64,000 bases of DNA from Pagrus major (Eukaryota; Chordata; Actinopteri; Spariformes; Sparidae): positions 10,108,150 through 10,172,149 of the forward strand of contig NC_133238.1 in the NCBI RefSeq assembly GCF_040436345.1. The letters are read 5' to 3'. Made by a program: the position numbers and the translations under genes. This document shows, piece after piece, positions 11,915-22,900 of the stretch. How positions within the stretch are numbered: the first letter of the stretch is position 1; every line of letters starts with the position of its first letter. The notes under the pieces were generated by a model. That model had not been told where the DNA came from and did not search any database. It saw only the letters and a list, made by a program, of their open reading frames with translations.

Positions 11915-12046
11915 ATGTGTCCCATGCCAGCCAGAGCGGCCCTTCAGTCCCGAGATGGATTCCAGAAGTCAGAGCGACAGCGACGGGGGAGGAGGACTCC
12001 ACGGGTGGTCACCGTCATCGACGGACTCGCGGGACGCGCCGCATGA
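11915..12046 (+). other. Upstream ORF overlapping the spry2 start codon (43 codons)
   Basis: Eight nt into coding exon 2 an out-of-frame ATG (weak context: C at -3, T at +4), with a second in-frame ATG at 11924, opens a frame that runs through the true start at 11955 and ends at TGA 12044-12046. Ribosomes that use it would miss the Spry2 start, so leaky scanning would be required. Sequence fact; regulatory role is inference. Confidence 0.45.
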
Positions 12047-12962
12047 CGAAGGGAGACCGCAACCACGGCCTCCGCAAACCCAAGATGCTCCGCCAGATCC
12101 TGGGTTGACCAACGGGCAGCCGCCTCATACTCCGGCAGTGCTATCTCTGGACCAGATCAGGATAACTGGGAGTAGTAATGAGTATACAGACGGGCCCACA
12201 GTGGCCCAAAGGTCGCCTGCATCTGAGCATAGGCAACAGAAGAGTGACTTGAATACGTCACCCAGTTCAAGGACCAGTGGGCAGCAGGAGACTCTGGAAG
12301 AGAGGCCTAATAATCTCCGCAACCTGCCTTTATTGACTCAGTATGGAAACACAGACACTTCCAGGGAAGGTGTGGTGCGATCCTCCAGTGCAGAGGACTC
12401 CCAGAGCAGCATCAGGACCAGCGTGGGGAGCTCTTCTTCTGGCCAGAGGCTCCTCAGCAGCCCTGCAGGCAGCAACCAGATAATCAGAACCCAGCCGAAA
12501 CGTGCAGAGCTCAGCCCGGAGGTGCTGAAACCCCTGAACACTGAGTCCAGGGAGGTGGTGGCCGTGCCAGGCAGCGGAGGCTCTAAAAATCACCGTATAC
12601 ACTCCAGCAAGTGCGAGGACTGCGGTCGGTGCTGCTGCTCAGAGTGCAGTCGCCCGCGGGCGCTTCCTTCCTGCTGGATGTGTGGTCGTCGGTGCATGTG
12701 CTCAGCGCAGAGCGCGGTGGAGTACGGGACGTGCGTGTGCTGCGTCAAGGGGCTTTTCTACCACTGCTCCAGCGACGACGAGGACACATGCGCCGACAAG
12801 CCCTTCTCGTGCACACAGCCGCACTGCTGCGTGCGCTGGACCACCGTGTCGCTCCTCGCCCTGATCTTCCCCTGTCTCCTGTGCTACCTCCCGGCTAAAG
12901 GATGTGTGGCTGTGTGCCAGTGCTGCTATGACCGAGTCACACGACACGGCTGTCGGTGTTAA
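11955..12962 (+). CDS. spry2: Sprouty homolog 2 (Spry2), complete single-exon ORF, 335 aa
   Basis: Feedback inhibitor of receptor tyrosine kinase (FGF/EGF) to Ras/ERK signalling, acting at the plasma membrane. Seen: a short N-terminal motif LSLDQIR (res. 63-69) followed by NEYTDGPTV (75-83), whose Tyr77 corresponds to the conserved phosphotyrosine that docks c-Cbl and other SH2 proteins; a serine-rich stretch (about 151-169, ending SSGQRLL); an IIRTQPK motif (176-182); and the cysteine-rich Sprouty domain (about 220-335) with CEDCGRC, YGTCVCCVKGLFYHC and CYDRV. The signature YGTCVCCVKGLFYHCS and the neighbour ndfip2 favour Spry2 over Spry1/3/4. Start: this ATG has G at -3 and G at +4 and lies 49 nt into the exon; the in-frame ATG at 11859 is upstream of the 3' splice site. 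Odd: the ORF stops right after HGCRC, so the roughly 25-residue basic/proline tail usual in mammalian SPRY2 is absent. Very sure of family, fairly sure of paralogue. Confidence 0.95.
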   Translation: MDSRSQSDSDGGGGLHGWSPSSTDSRDAPHDEGRPQPRPPQTQDAPPDPGLTNGQPPHTPAVLSLDQIRITGSSNEYTDGPTVAQRSPASEHRQQKSDLNTSPSSRTSGQQETLEERPNNLRNLPLLTQYGNTDTSREGVVRSSSAEDSQSSIRTSVGSSSSGQRLLSSPAGSNQIIRTQPKRAELSPEVLKPLNTESREVVAVPGSGGSKNHRIHSSKCEDCGRCCCSECSRPRALPSCWMCGRRCMCSAQSAVEYGTCVCCVKGLFYHCSSDDEDTCADKPFSCTQPHCCVRWTTVSLLALIFPCLLCYLPAKGCVAVCQCCYDRVTRHGCRC

Positions 12963-13810
12963 AATGCAGAAGGATGGAGAGACTCCATGTTGACTGAACT
13001 GATAGATGTTTTTGGCCCCTGTAGTTGTCTAGTCGAAAGGTTGGATTAGAGAGCTAATGATGCTGTCGTGCTTGAGTTTTTGTGTTTGCCAACTTCATGC
13101 CTATCAGATCTGGGCTGGGAAAAAGTGAAATTTTGCCTTAAACTTGTCAACCAGCCTTAAAAGTTGACACTTCTTTCTGGTAGAGGCACTGGAGGTGCAT
13201 CAGCACACCCTGGCATTATGAGTTTCACTTCAAACCAAAATAAGCGCTCCACATGTTAAAAGGTATGAATATTCAACTACTGTTTCATTTCTTCACTCAA
13301 GTGCCCAGATGTTGTTGCTATGAGAGTCCAAATGGATAGCCTTTTTTTGTTTTGTTTTTTTAACATTTAATACAACTTATATGCTAAGAACAGACTCCTA
13401 TTACTAACTGTATGTAAAGTAGTAAATGCAAAAGGGTATGTACATTAGAAAATGAGTTTGACAGATGTTTTATTTTTGTACATATAATAATACTTCAACT
13501 GTGAAAAGTTTTTCTGCCATACCAGAGGCACCTTGATGAATCCACATTTATATGAATCAGTCAGCCTCGTTCACACCATGTTCGTACATTCACTGGAATG
13601 TATATCAATCATTTTATGTCATTTACAAAGGAAAAGTCTTATCCCTTCTACTTGTAAATTGTACAGTGACCTTATATGAAAAATTTATTTTCTAATTCCA
13701 TCATTTGCTTAGTGTAAAGTTAAAAAAAATATATATTTATTTGAAGGTTTATTATTTTATAATGAAAAATATATTTATTTTGAGAATAAAGGCATCGTTA
13801 ATGTGTCACC
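12963..13810 (+). other. spry2: spry2 3' UTR
   Basis: Runs from the stop to just past the AATAAA at 13785-13790. The last 150 nt are very AU-rich, with several ATTTA pentamers as in unstable immediate-early-type transcripts. Also present: a Pumilio-type octamer TGTACATA (13477-13484) and ACTGTGAA (about 13498-13505), an 8-mer match to the miR-27 seed; miR-27 has been reported to target mammalian SPRY2. Motif matches alone are weak evidence. Confidence 0.6.
13785..13790 (+). terminator. spry2 polyadenylation signal AATAAA
   Basis: Canonical hexamer about 820 nt after the stop codon at the end of an AU-rich 3' UTR. A GT-containing stretch follows within 20 nt (GTTAATGTGTC), suitable as a downstream element. 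Confidence 0.6.
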
Positions 13811-13993
13811 TCTCACGGGGCTATTCTGTAGTGGCTGGAGATTTCCGAGGTGACGTGTAGGAGTGTCAGAGCTGGATGAATAGTTCACTATGAATTAGAA
13901 GACAAATATATTAACGTTTGAAATTAAACAACCTTGAAGTCTGACGGAGCATCTTTCCTGTTGTTTGTCTGCATTGTCTTGTGTACTACTTAA

Positions 13994-14207
13994 TTTAAAG
14001 GGGCACTCTGTAGTTTTGGGGAAGAAATTGTGTTCTCAGAGGATAATAAAGTCCCCAGAACACTGTTTATATTTGGCGGACCCTGCCACCTTTCTAGATA
14101 GTAAAACAGTGTGAAATTGTGTTGTCCTTTAAGATCAGTTTATTTAGACATTACATTTTCTCTTCTGATTAAAATGTCTTCCCCAAAACTACGCAGTGCA
14201 CCTTTAA
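13994..14207. mobile_element. Family-2 MITE downstream of spry2, internally rearranged
   Basis: TTTAAAGGGGCACTCTGTAG at the left and CTACGCAGTGCACCTTTAAA at the right. The left interior (CTCAGAGGATAATAAAGTCC) follows the 15808 copy, while the next block (TTGGCGGACCCTGCCACC) is inverted relative to it. Shorter than its relatives. Confidence 0.7.
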
Positions 14208-14990
14208 ACCAAACGTTTTTCATGATCTGAAGGGCTCTTTCTGCACATATGACCATAACCTTTACCGCAAGTGTCAGGTTTTGTCTGGGTTCCCACTCAT
14301 TTTGAGACGTTTTCCCATGGATCGAGGCCGACTTAAGCACCGTTCTCGACATTTTTAATTGAACCCCTGCACGAACACCTCGGGCAGCAGAGCTATCATC
14401 AAACCCCGGCTCTGCCATTTTGTCTCCGCGACGCAATCGCTCCATGATGTTTACGGAGATCAAACGAGGAAACAAGGACGCATTAATGTTCACCCTGGGC
14501 CCTCTTAAGGAAAACATCTGGCTCTGGTAAAGCCATGTGTATAGGAATGCGCACATCTGTTTGCCTGCACTCCAAAAAAAATCCTATCTTTTTTATTTAT
14601 CTTATAAATCGAGCACTTCACCCTTTTGCAAATATGCACTCATGTAAGCCTACTATTACACCCTGGCCTGGCTTCAACTTAATTTCATACACCTTCCTTG
14701 GTTCCTGCAGATACCAGGCCCTTTTTTTCCTCCGTGCTTTTCTTTTTTTTTTAATCAAAGGTTTGTTCAGGAATTCCTTGGGTTTTGAATGTCCCTGCAG
14801 GCGAAACATAAGCCTGAAACATAAGCCCCTGACACTTGTTGACAGCATACGGACGTGTTTGCGGCACGGTATGCATTCAGAGCCGTGATTGACACGCCGA
14901 GGCCCAACCTGCGCTCACTTGTTTGTTATTCATCCCCTCGCCTTTGACTGACGGACGGACGGGGGTTTGCTTTACATAATTATCAACTTT
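14208..14990. promoter_or_regulatory. Repeat-free block downstream of spry2, candidate conserved non-coding element
   Basis: No repeat family recognised; mixed composition with TTTTAATTGAACC and GACGCATTAATG. Only the lack of repeats and the proximity to spry2 suggest function. Confidence 0.22.
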
Positions 14991-15807
14991 CACCTATTTT
15001 TACAGCGGCGTCGGGAGGTAGAGGAGGTGGAAACCTAACGGCAGAATCCCATTAGAGACAGAAAAGGGAGAGTTGATCTCGTGTTTAGTCTTTATTTTTC
15101 CAGTCGCAGGCCTCCCCTCTCCCTCCATTGTCTCAGCTGTGAATGAAGAGGGGAAAGGGGTGGGTGTGGAGGAGGAGGAGGAGGAAGAGGAGGAGGGGGG
15201 TAGGGTTGTTAGGAAGAGGGACCGCAAAGGGTTAAAAGCATCACTTTGAATGACAAAGACCTAACAGTTTACCCCCGTATTCAGCCCGGCATGCATTCAT
15301 CCTGTTTTCAATAGTCGGGGGGTCATTTTGGCTCCCCAACGCTCCTCTGAGCTACCTGCTCCTACTTGGTATTCCCATAGGGAGACGGTTGTCTTGTTGG
15401 GAGGGGGGCGGGGAGGGCAATCAGTTGGATGTGTTGAAGAAAAAAATAGTCCTATCTGTTAGGTATGCACTTATAATGTGCCAATGAGAAGAAAAAGTCA
15501 TTTTTGAATTCATAACTTCTCCACTGCAAAACATGGATCAGTGTTTGGAAGCCATTTTCGGAAAGTGTAAGGGGCCCTCCTTGGATTTTCTCGGGTCATT
15601 TCAGTCCCCCTGTGCTGTTCTTCTGGGCTGGAAAGGGTTTCTTGGCAAAGTACACCTCTTTAGGGAGAAGTGTAACCTGATGTTCACGGTGTGCAAAACA
15701 TCCCTAAGATCTACTGATCTCAAATCATGAGTATGTCACCATAAGTGAGTGTGTTTCCTTAGAAGCAATAGAAATGTATCACTATAATTCATTAAGTTGT
15801 TCCTACT

Positions 15808-16138
15808 TAAAGGGGCACTATGTAATTTTGGAGAATTTTAATATTTTCAATATTAATGAGGTAATAATACAAACTCAGAAATATTTATTTTTTCCATAAG
15901 TGAATAAACAAGCTGTTCTCAGAGGAAAATAAGGTCCCAGAACACTTGTTGAGGCTAGAAAGGTGGCAGGGTCCGCCAGATATAAAGTAAGTAACAGTAG
16001 GAAGTTGTGTTGTCCTTTAAGGTCAGTTTGTTTATTCAGACATGAAAACTGAGAGTTTGTTTATTTAGTTTGTTTAGGCAAAAAAACAAAATCAGTGAAT
16101 GAAAATGTTTCCCCCAAAACTACATACTGCCCCTTTAA
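15808..16138 (+). mobile_element. Family-2 MITE
   Basis: TTAAAGGGGCACTATGTAAT at the left and CTACATACTGCCCCTTTAA at the right, with interior CTAGAAAGGTGGCAGGGTCC. Same orientation as the intronic copy at 9295. Confidence 0.73.
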
Positions 16139-17109
16139 TGTGTTCAACTTTTAGTCCATCTATTTACTTACTCGACAGACAAACTGGCCAAAAAGAAGTG
16201 AGAATAAGTGCAAAAAAACAAGAGGCTCCGACCAAAAAGAAGTGAGAGTTGTTGCATAAAAGGATAAAAACAAGAAATGCAGAGCGAGATTGTTTATCCA
16301 CCCGGCAGTCTCAGTGATTTGGCAAGCAGAGAGTAGCACTAGGAGGAGGAGGAAGAGGAGGAGGGGATGTGAATTGGGGGGAAAAAAGGCCCCAGAACGG
16401 CTCTCTTTGTTGGTTTTAGCCGCCGTGGCCCCTGCGGCTCATGGCGGCTGTGGGGCAGAGCGGCCTATTCACCCTGCTCACCAAGGCAGAACGCAGCACA
16501 GGAAGACAGGAAGGAAGCGGGGCTATTCTTCATGGACGCATTGTCTGTCTGTCTGACGGCCAGGCTTAAGCAATCAAACAGCACTGTGAGACAGAGAGAG
16601 AGAGGGGGACAGAGAGGAAGTACAGGGTAGTGACAGAGATGTGCGCCAGAAGCATTACAACTGTTAAAAACATAAAGAAAAAACTGTATTTTCATGTTCG
16701 CCCCAAGTGCTTTAATGCCATTTTGCAGCCACAACTTTCATTTCAGTGCGAAACTTAAATGCATCACTGCTGCAGAAGTGTGACACAGCGAGGCAGAACA
16801 AGGTCAGACACCATTTTAGATGTTTAAGTAGACGTATTAAAGTATCCACAGTGAGATAAATATAACAAATAAAATCAATAAGAACATACTAGCATCAGTA
16901 TTTCATAGTGCTTGGTACATATTGTTTGTACATGTTGCCTCTTACCTGCTGTAAGAAGAATGTAACTGGCTGTACCTGCCTCGTGTCATGTTTGGTAGTT
17001 TAAACAGTGACAATGCAGCATAATTTATGAGTCTATAGGAATGTGAATGTAAAACTTCATGCTGCAAAACACCCAACCAGACTGTTGCTTGAAATCTGCC
17101 ACGGCCCAC

Positions 17110-17416
17110 TTAAAGGTACAGTATGTAAGAATTGGCCACCTGCGAAATTCATACTCCAAACCAATAGGGGGCAGCAGAGTAACTGCTGACTGATGCTAGC
17201 AGTAGCTAAGTTAGCCACAGTGGTATTAGCGAACTCTGCACAGACAAAGCTAAGAGCAGTGTTACACCTCGTTAGCATGCTAACTTCAGTAGATATCTCT
17301 GCTATGCAATACATAAACGTCTTCGACAACACCACAGCTGTTACTTTTTCACATTTCGCTTATAATTTTAATTTTGGAATATTTTAAACTAAAATTCTTA
17401 CATATTGCACCTCTAA
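17110..17416 (+). mobile_element. Family-1 inverted-repeat MITE, complete copy
   Basis: Left end TTAAAGGTACAGTATGTAAG, right end CTTACATATTGCACCTCTAA: imperfect terminal inverted repeats. The interior has AGGGGGCAGCAG, GCTAGCAGTAGCTAAGTTAGCC and GTTAGCATGCTAAC, shared with five other copies in the window. No coding capacity. The ORFs over it on both strands are chance. Confidence 0.75.
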
Positions 17417-19744
17417 GTGTTGCTTTATATGTAGAAAATTCGAATAACATTCATTTTTACCAAGAAATAAGTGTATATATTTTGGGGTTTTGACTTGCAC
17501 AGGCTAGTTATTTGGTAAAAATTTCAAATTAGCAAGAAATATAATCATTATTTGATTTTTCTGCAGTCATTCTTCAGTGTTCCTTAGAGTGAGTAAATTG
17601 TTGGTACAGACTGACAAAGTCAGTTGCGTAGATGTTAGCAAGATATTTAATGATCACACTGATTCCCACAAGACAATAGTTAGCAACATACCTAGCAGTA
17701 GGCTAGGTAGCACTCTGTTACAATTGGCCCGGGTTTCCCCTATTTTGCGCCCATTGATCTTATCAGTCTCATCACAAACACTTCTTGTAAAATGAGTCTT
17801 ATCAGTTATTTTACACTAGCTTTTCTTTACAGAGAGAACGCTGATCAAAAGTGAATGTGTTTTTTTCTCTCTTGTGGTAAATCTTCTCCCTGATAGTGAC
17901 TGGACTTTTCCACTGTGGTTTATCGTGCATGACGGTGACGACAGCATAAAAATCCGACATTCGAGGTGCGCGACTGAACGGCTGAACTGAGACGATGCAT
18001 CGAGTGTTTTCAGAACTGAGCTCGTCGCTGAAAAGTTAAAGCAACACATCAACATGGCTGCACAGAGAGGCCAAAGAACGTAGGTGTAGCATAAAAAGAG
18101 TCACCACACCTTTGTCTTCTCTACCAGTGAAACGTTTTCTCAGAAGCTGAACTTTTCTTTCTTGTTTTCCGATGTGGGCGGCAGAGACATGCACACATCT
18201 AGAGCTCAAAGCCAGAGCGCACACCCCACACACCTGACTGTGGTTTTTAGACTTTCCATTGAGTTTGTCCTCGACTACTGTCACTATGCATTCAGTTGAG
18301 TTATATACAGAAAAACAGCAGTTTGAGCGACAAATCCCAAGTGCTAACAAGTCCTTTTTCAAGTTTCATGATCACTTTTTGAAGAGCAGCCGGCAGACTC
18401 GTTCACCTCCGCAACTTTGAGAGGGCGCACGGCTTTGCAAGGTGAATTATGGGGCACGCCTGCAGTTAAAAATCTAAATCTTATGCAACCCAGTTCTGTC
18501 TCGGTGACAGCTGAACTACTGTTATGCCTTGAGGAGGAAGATTACAGCAGCCAGGAAGGCAAAGAGAGCAAATAGAGGGAGCAGGAGAGACACCGGAGAG
18601 TGTATCTGTCATAAAAGTTTAGCGGGCGTGAAGAGACGGAGGGTGTGTGTGCAGCGCAGGGCGGCTGCAGATGCATCTTTTGCACATGTTGAAGACCAAA
18701 AAACTGGACCCGTGCGCGCGTGCAGATGTTCACATATGCATGTGTATTCTTGCACACGTGCGCGTTTCGCCCCAGACAATGAAGCCCGACTGGAGGCCTA
18801 AGTCTAATAGCAGCACTTAACTTCAATCCACCACAGGAAGTTGGCTCATCTGCACGCGTACACACACACACACACACAGAGTCGGTGCGTCGCTGACAGC
18901 CAGTGGATATTTGTTGGCGACACCGTGGCTGCAAGGCTCTTTACAGCTTAGCGGCCAATTGTTGTTCACCCAGATACACACACGCACACACACACTAAGA
19001 GCTTAGAGCTTCAGTTGTTATCCTGAAAGGCAATCCTGATCCCTCTGCTACACAGTAGGACAGACACACATAAAAAGAGGAATTAGTGCGGTCTGACAGC
19101 TCACTATACAGCAATCGCATTTAGTGTGTGTATGTGTGCGATGGTGGCAATTATGTGTGTGTTTTGGGAAGGGTGCACGCACATGTGGATGCATGTGTGT
19201 AATCACTCGCAGACTTTGAATCGTATAGTTAGAGATCTATGGAGAGAGCGGCAGACTCACGGTTACCCTAGTGATGCTAAATATTTACTTAAAGTCGTTT
19301 TAAGAGAGAAGAAAAAAAGTGGTCTAAAAATGTTCACAGTGTTTTATAAAAAGATGTTATATCCTCTCACCATCACTTGAGAACTGATTGGTTGGCTACA
19401 TAAGCACCAAGATAGCGGCCGGGGTTTTTTTAATACGTGCTAATCTCTTGTTATTTACGTAAATATCCTCTGTGATGATTCACTGGCCAGGAAACATTTT
19501 GACGCTGATACGACGGTGTTGAAAACCCACATGAGTGAAGTGCGTCTGTAACTGCTCTATCACTTTACACAATCAAAATCAACATAGTTAATTTTAAAGC
19601 AGCGTGGGAAATTGTTTCAATTGATCAGGAGTGTTTTTATGCCATTTATTCATCAAAATTGTGGATAAAACCCTTTGGAATTATGTTAAATGTTACAATT
19701 TTAGGGAAATTTAAACATTAGAACGGCGAGAGTGAACCAAAACA
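17417..19744. other. Intergenic DNA, no gene identified
   Basis: Contains alternating purine-pyrimidine stretches (about 18710-18770 and 18855-18880, CA/CG rich). The small frames at 17816-18934 show no domain. Confidence 0.5.
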
Positions 19745-19978
19745 TTAAAGGTGCAATATGTAAGAACTTAAGTTGAAAACATTCAAAGTTCAAAGTTAGC
19801 ATGCTAACCGGCTAACCCCGACCTATCCCAGTCCAACATTCTCGTCCTAGGGGTGTAAACAACAATACTCCCCTGGTGCTCCGAGCTACCAGGCTGGACC
19901 GCTAGATGCACGGCTAACCAGGCTAATTAGCTGACGGCCGCTACAGTCAGCAGTTACTCCGGCGACGTTGCACCATAA
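19745..19978 (-). mobile_element. Family-1 MITE inserted into another repeat
   Basis: Starts TTAAAGGTGCAATATGTAAG and ends GTTGCACCATAAAG; the interior has GTTAGCATGCTAACCGGC. It splits a host repeat whose uninterrupted counterpart is at about 60055-60110 (see findings). Orientation assigned by interior similarity to the copies at 34399 and 57015. Confidence 0.65.
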
Positions 19979-22900
19979 AGCTTTGTGCTGTAAAACCGAA
20001 ACAATGAGCTAAACGTTGCTAAAAAAGCTCTTAAAAGCTAGAAGGAACTGCAGATTCAGCTGATTATTTCCTGTGAGTAACACTTTCAGCGACACCTCTC
20101 ACGTTAAATCCCTTTTTGTTAACTGTTAATACAAAAACTTGAAAGTTTACTTTCTTTCGTATATATAAATACATATGATGTATGATATTTTCCTTAAACC
20201 TTTGCTTCTTCCGGGTGAAAAACTCGAGAGTTAAACCCCTAAAACTTTTGAGATGACACAATCTGAGAAGAGAAAAATCACTCCTCGTCAGGATGTGATT
20301 AGTCATCATGTGTCAGCAGCCGAAAAGGCTGAGAAGCTGTGATTAAATAACATATCTTATGGCTTTGACGAGCTATTTTTCATGCGTGCTACAATGTTCC
20401 GCTGATACAATGAGGGGGAGGGGGGACTCTCACACTCACTCTGACATGCAACGGACGACAGGCAAATATATTTCCATACATGAGTAATAATTCTTATTCC
20501 GACCAAATTTGCAAGCCGACTTCTCCTTTTTCAGGTGCCCCATTCACCTCGCTGATATCACGCAACCCTCCGCCTGAATAGTGTCATTGAGACCCAGATC
20601 GAATTATTCAAATTACAGCGAGAGGAAGGAGAGTGAGGACATTTGCAAGTCAAATCTGCACAGACATAACTGGTGCTGTAGAAGGAAATATGATATAGCA
20701 GACTATAACACAAGATACACTCTCGAAATCCACTCAGCTGTGAAGAACAGGGAAGATGTAAAAACCTGTTAAGCTAATGTCCTTCCTCCTAACTGCATAC
20801 TGACCACTGAGACAGACTGGCCGAGTGAGGAGTTCGGGGGGAATTACAGGATGATATTACTATATATGTCTCCGCTGTCATCCCAGCCGGAGATTGGGTG
20901 AGGGGAGAGTTGTGAGATCATGTGGAACAAAGCTGCGGAAGAGGAAGATATGATCAACCTGTGTGCCATTGAGCTCCATTAAAAACAGATTTAGCCTTTC
21001 TATGGCTCAAACTTAATGACGCATCGGGTATGTCATGGAGGTTAAGAGACTGTAACTAAGATGGGCCACACTGAACTGAAATGTGCCATTAAATGTGAAA
21101 TACTGAAATACACTGGAGACCTCCGGGCGTGTGTTTGTATTTAATTGAATTTTGCCTTTAAGGAAGAGACGAGCGTGGCCGGAGCATAGCTTCTTTGTTT
21201 GACAGCGACGTCGGAGGGAAAGCCGGTTACCGCTTTCAGCTTCAGTAAACGATGATGTGGTGCTCATGTTTTTATTTTGGCCTGGATATTACCTGCTACT
21301 CACACGGACTGTTAAACACATTTATTGGTTATTGTTCCGACGGCCCGTTACTCCCAAACTCCAATAGTCTTCTCCGAAGACCAAGAAATACACATCTTAC
21401 TGAGTTTTTTGCCTTTAATATTTTTGTGTATTTGGATTTGCAGGAAAGTATGAAGTCAGGTGAGCTTTGTTGCCTTTTAAATCTCAGTGAGGTTTGTTCC
21501 TGTTTATATAGTTATGTTTAACATTCACACAAGAAAAACATCAGAATATTTGAATAAACACAATTTCACGATTACCTGATAAACCCTAAACCCATCTCTT
21601 GATGAGTCGTTGCTCGATGCTCATTTTTCTGATTTGTCTGTCGAGATCTTCTGGCGTTACGTCATCAGTCCAATCAGAGTGTAGGTTAACTCAAAGCACT
21701 TGCTGCCTTACAGTGTAATGTGGTTTTAGACGATTGTTTTCGACAAACTCCAAATGAGCCGTTTTCTTCTGAAGCGTTAACCACCAGATGCGTGCATGTA
21801 CGCGTTGCACAGGAAATGGGGGAGATGCAACCTTTGTCCACTTTTAGACACACTGGTGAGAACTTAGATTGTTGTTTATCAACATTTGCACTGATGACAT
21901 CTTATGAAAAATGATGTTGAAGCTGATTGGGTTAGATGTAAGAGATTGTTTTAGGTGCTTCTTGGTTAAAATCCGAAGCAGACCTCTGTTCTGCTGGAGG
22001 AAATTGATCTTTTGAGTCTGTCAGGCAGCTATGAGAGCGCTGCGAGCCGCGGGGTCTTGTTACCGTTCACAGGTGCGGCATGCTGACAGGCTGACGATGA
22101 CAGCCGAGCCGGGCCGAGGTGTGTGTACGTACGCACGTGCACATCGGAGCGCGTGTGTGTGCGCGTTGCCCCGGCCCGAAGACAGAAATTTGTCAATGGC
22201 TGCAGAGATTGTCGGCATAGCTGGGATTCCTCCAGATTCCAAACAACCGGTGACAAGACAGCAGGGAGAGAGGCATATAAGAGAGAGGCTTTCTGCCAGA
22301 GTCGTCCACTCTGCAGCGGGCACAGGTGCAGTATTTCACAAGATAAAGGCCCCTCTGTTCGAGAAACACGCCGCTTTACAGCCGCGATGTACAGGGAATA
22401 TTAAGAGGCAGCAGAGACGTGCAGCTTTATAGGATGTCCATGTGCAAAAACACATCACAAAGTCTCACAGCACTGCTCGAAATACTTCTATTTTGCAGTA
22501 TTTTTTAAATAAATGTGCAAAAATGTTTTTGCTTTAATGACAGCATGAACTCTAGCTGGCATGGACTCCACAAGTTTTATGACTCATGTTATCCCAGCAT
22601 GATTTAACGCTGTTCCACACATTAGCGCGGGAAAGGAGGCGGCTGTAGCCCCCGCAGCCTTCGTTTGGCGATGACCTTAAACTTAAACTGTTTAACAGTT
22701 GTGTGTAGAATGTGTTGAACATATTTATGTGGTTGTAAAAAAAATACACAAATGGAAATGTAATATTTCATTGATTGAACTGATTTATTTTGGAGCTGTC
22801 ACCTACGGAAGCATCCAGCGGCACACAGTCCAGTCCGCCAGCAACAGTGGCGAGAAACTCCAGTACACAGAAAATAATATCGGATTTTTTTTTTCAAGTA

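Noticed and set aside
11859..11954. Upstream in-frame extension of Spry2 (32 more codons)
   Set aside because: It crosses a strong 3' splice site at 11906 and its residues do not resemble any Sprouty N-terminus; the ATG at 11955 has a strong context.
12330..12947. Minus-strand and alternative-frame ORFs opposite the Spry2 cysteine-rich region
   Set aside because: Shadows of a GC-rich coding exon; Cys codons read in other frames give Ala/Arg-rich nonsense.
12957..12990. Frameshift or pseudogene explanation for the short Spry2 end
   Set aside because: Neither alternative frame after the stop gives the family's tail, and the rest of the ORF is intact with all key motifs, so a working gene with a short end is more likely.
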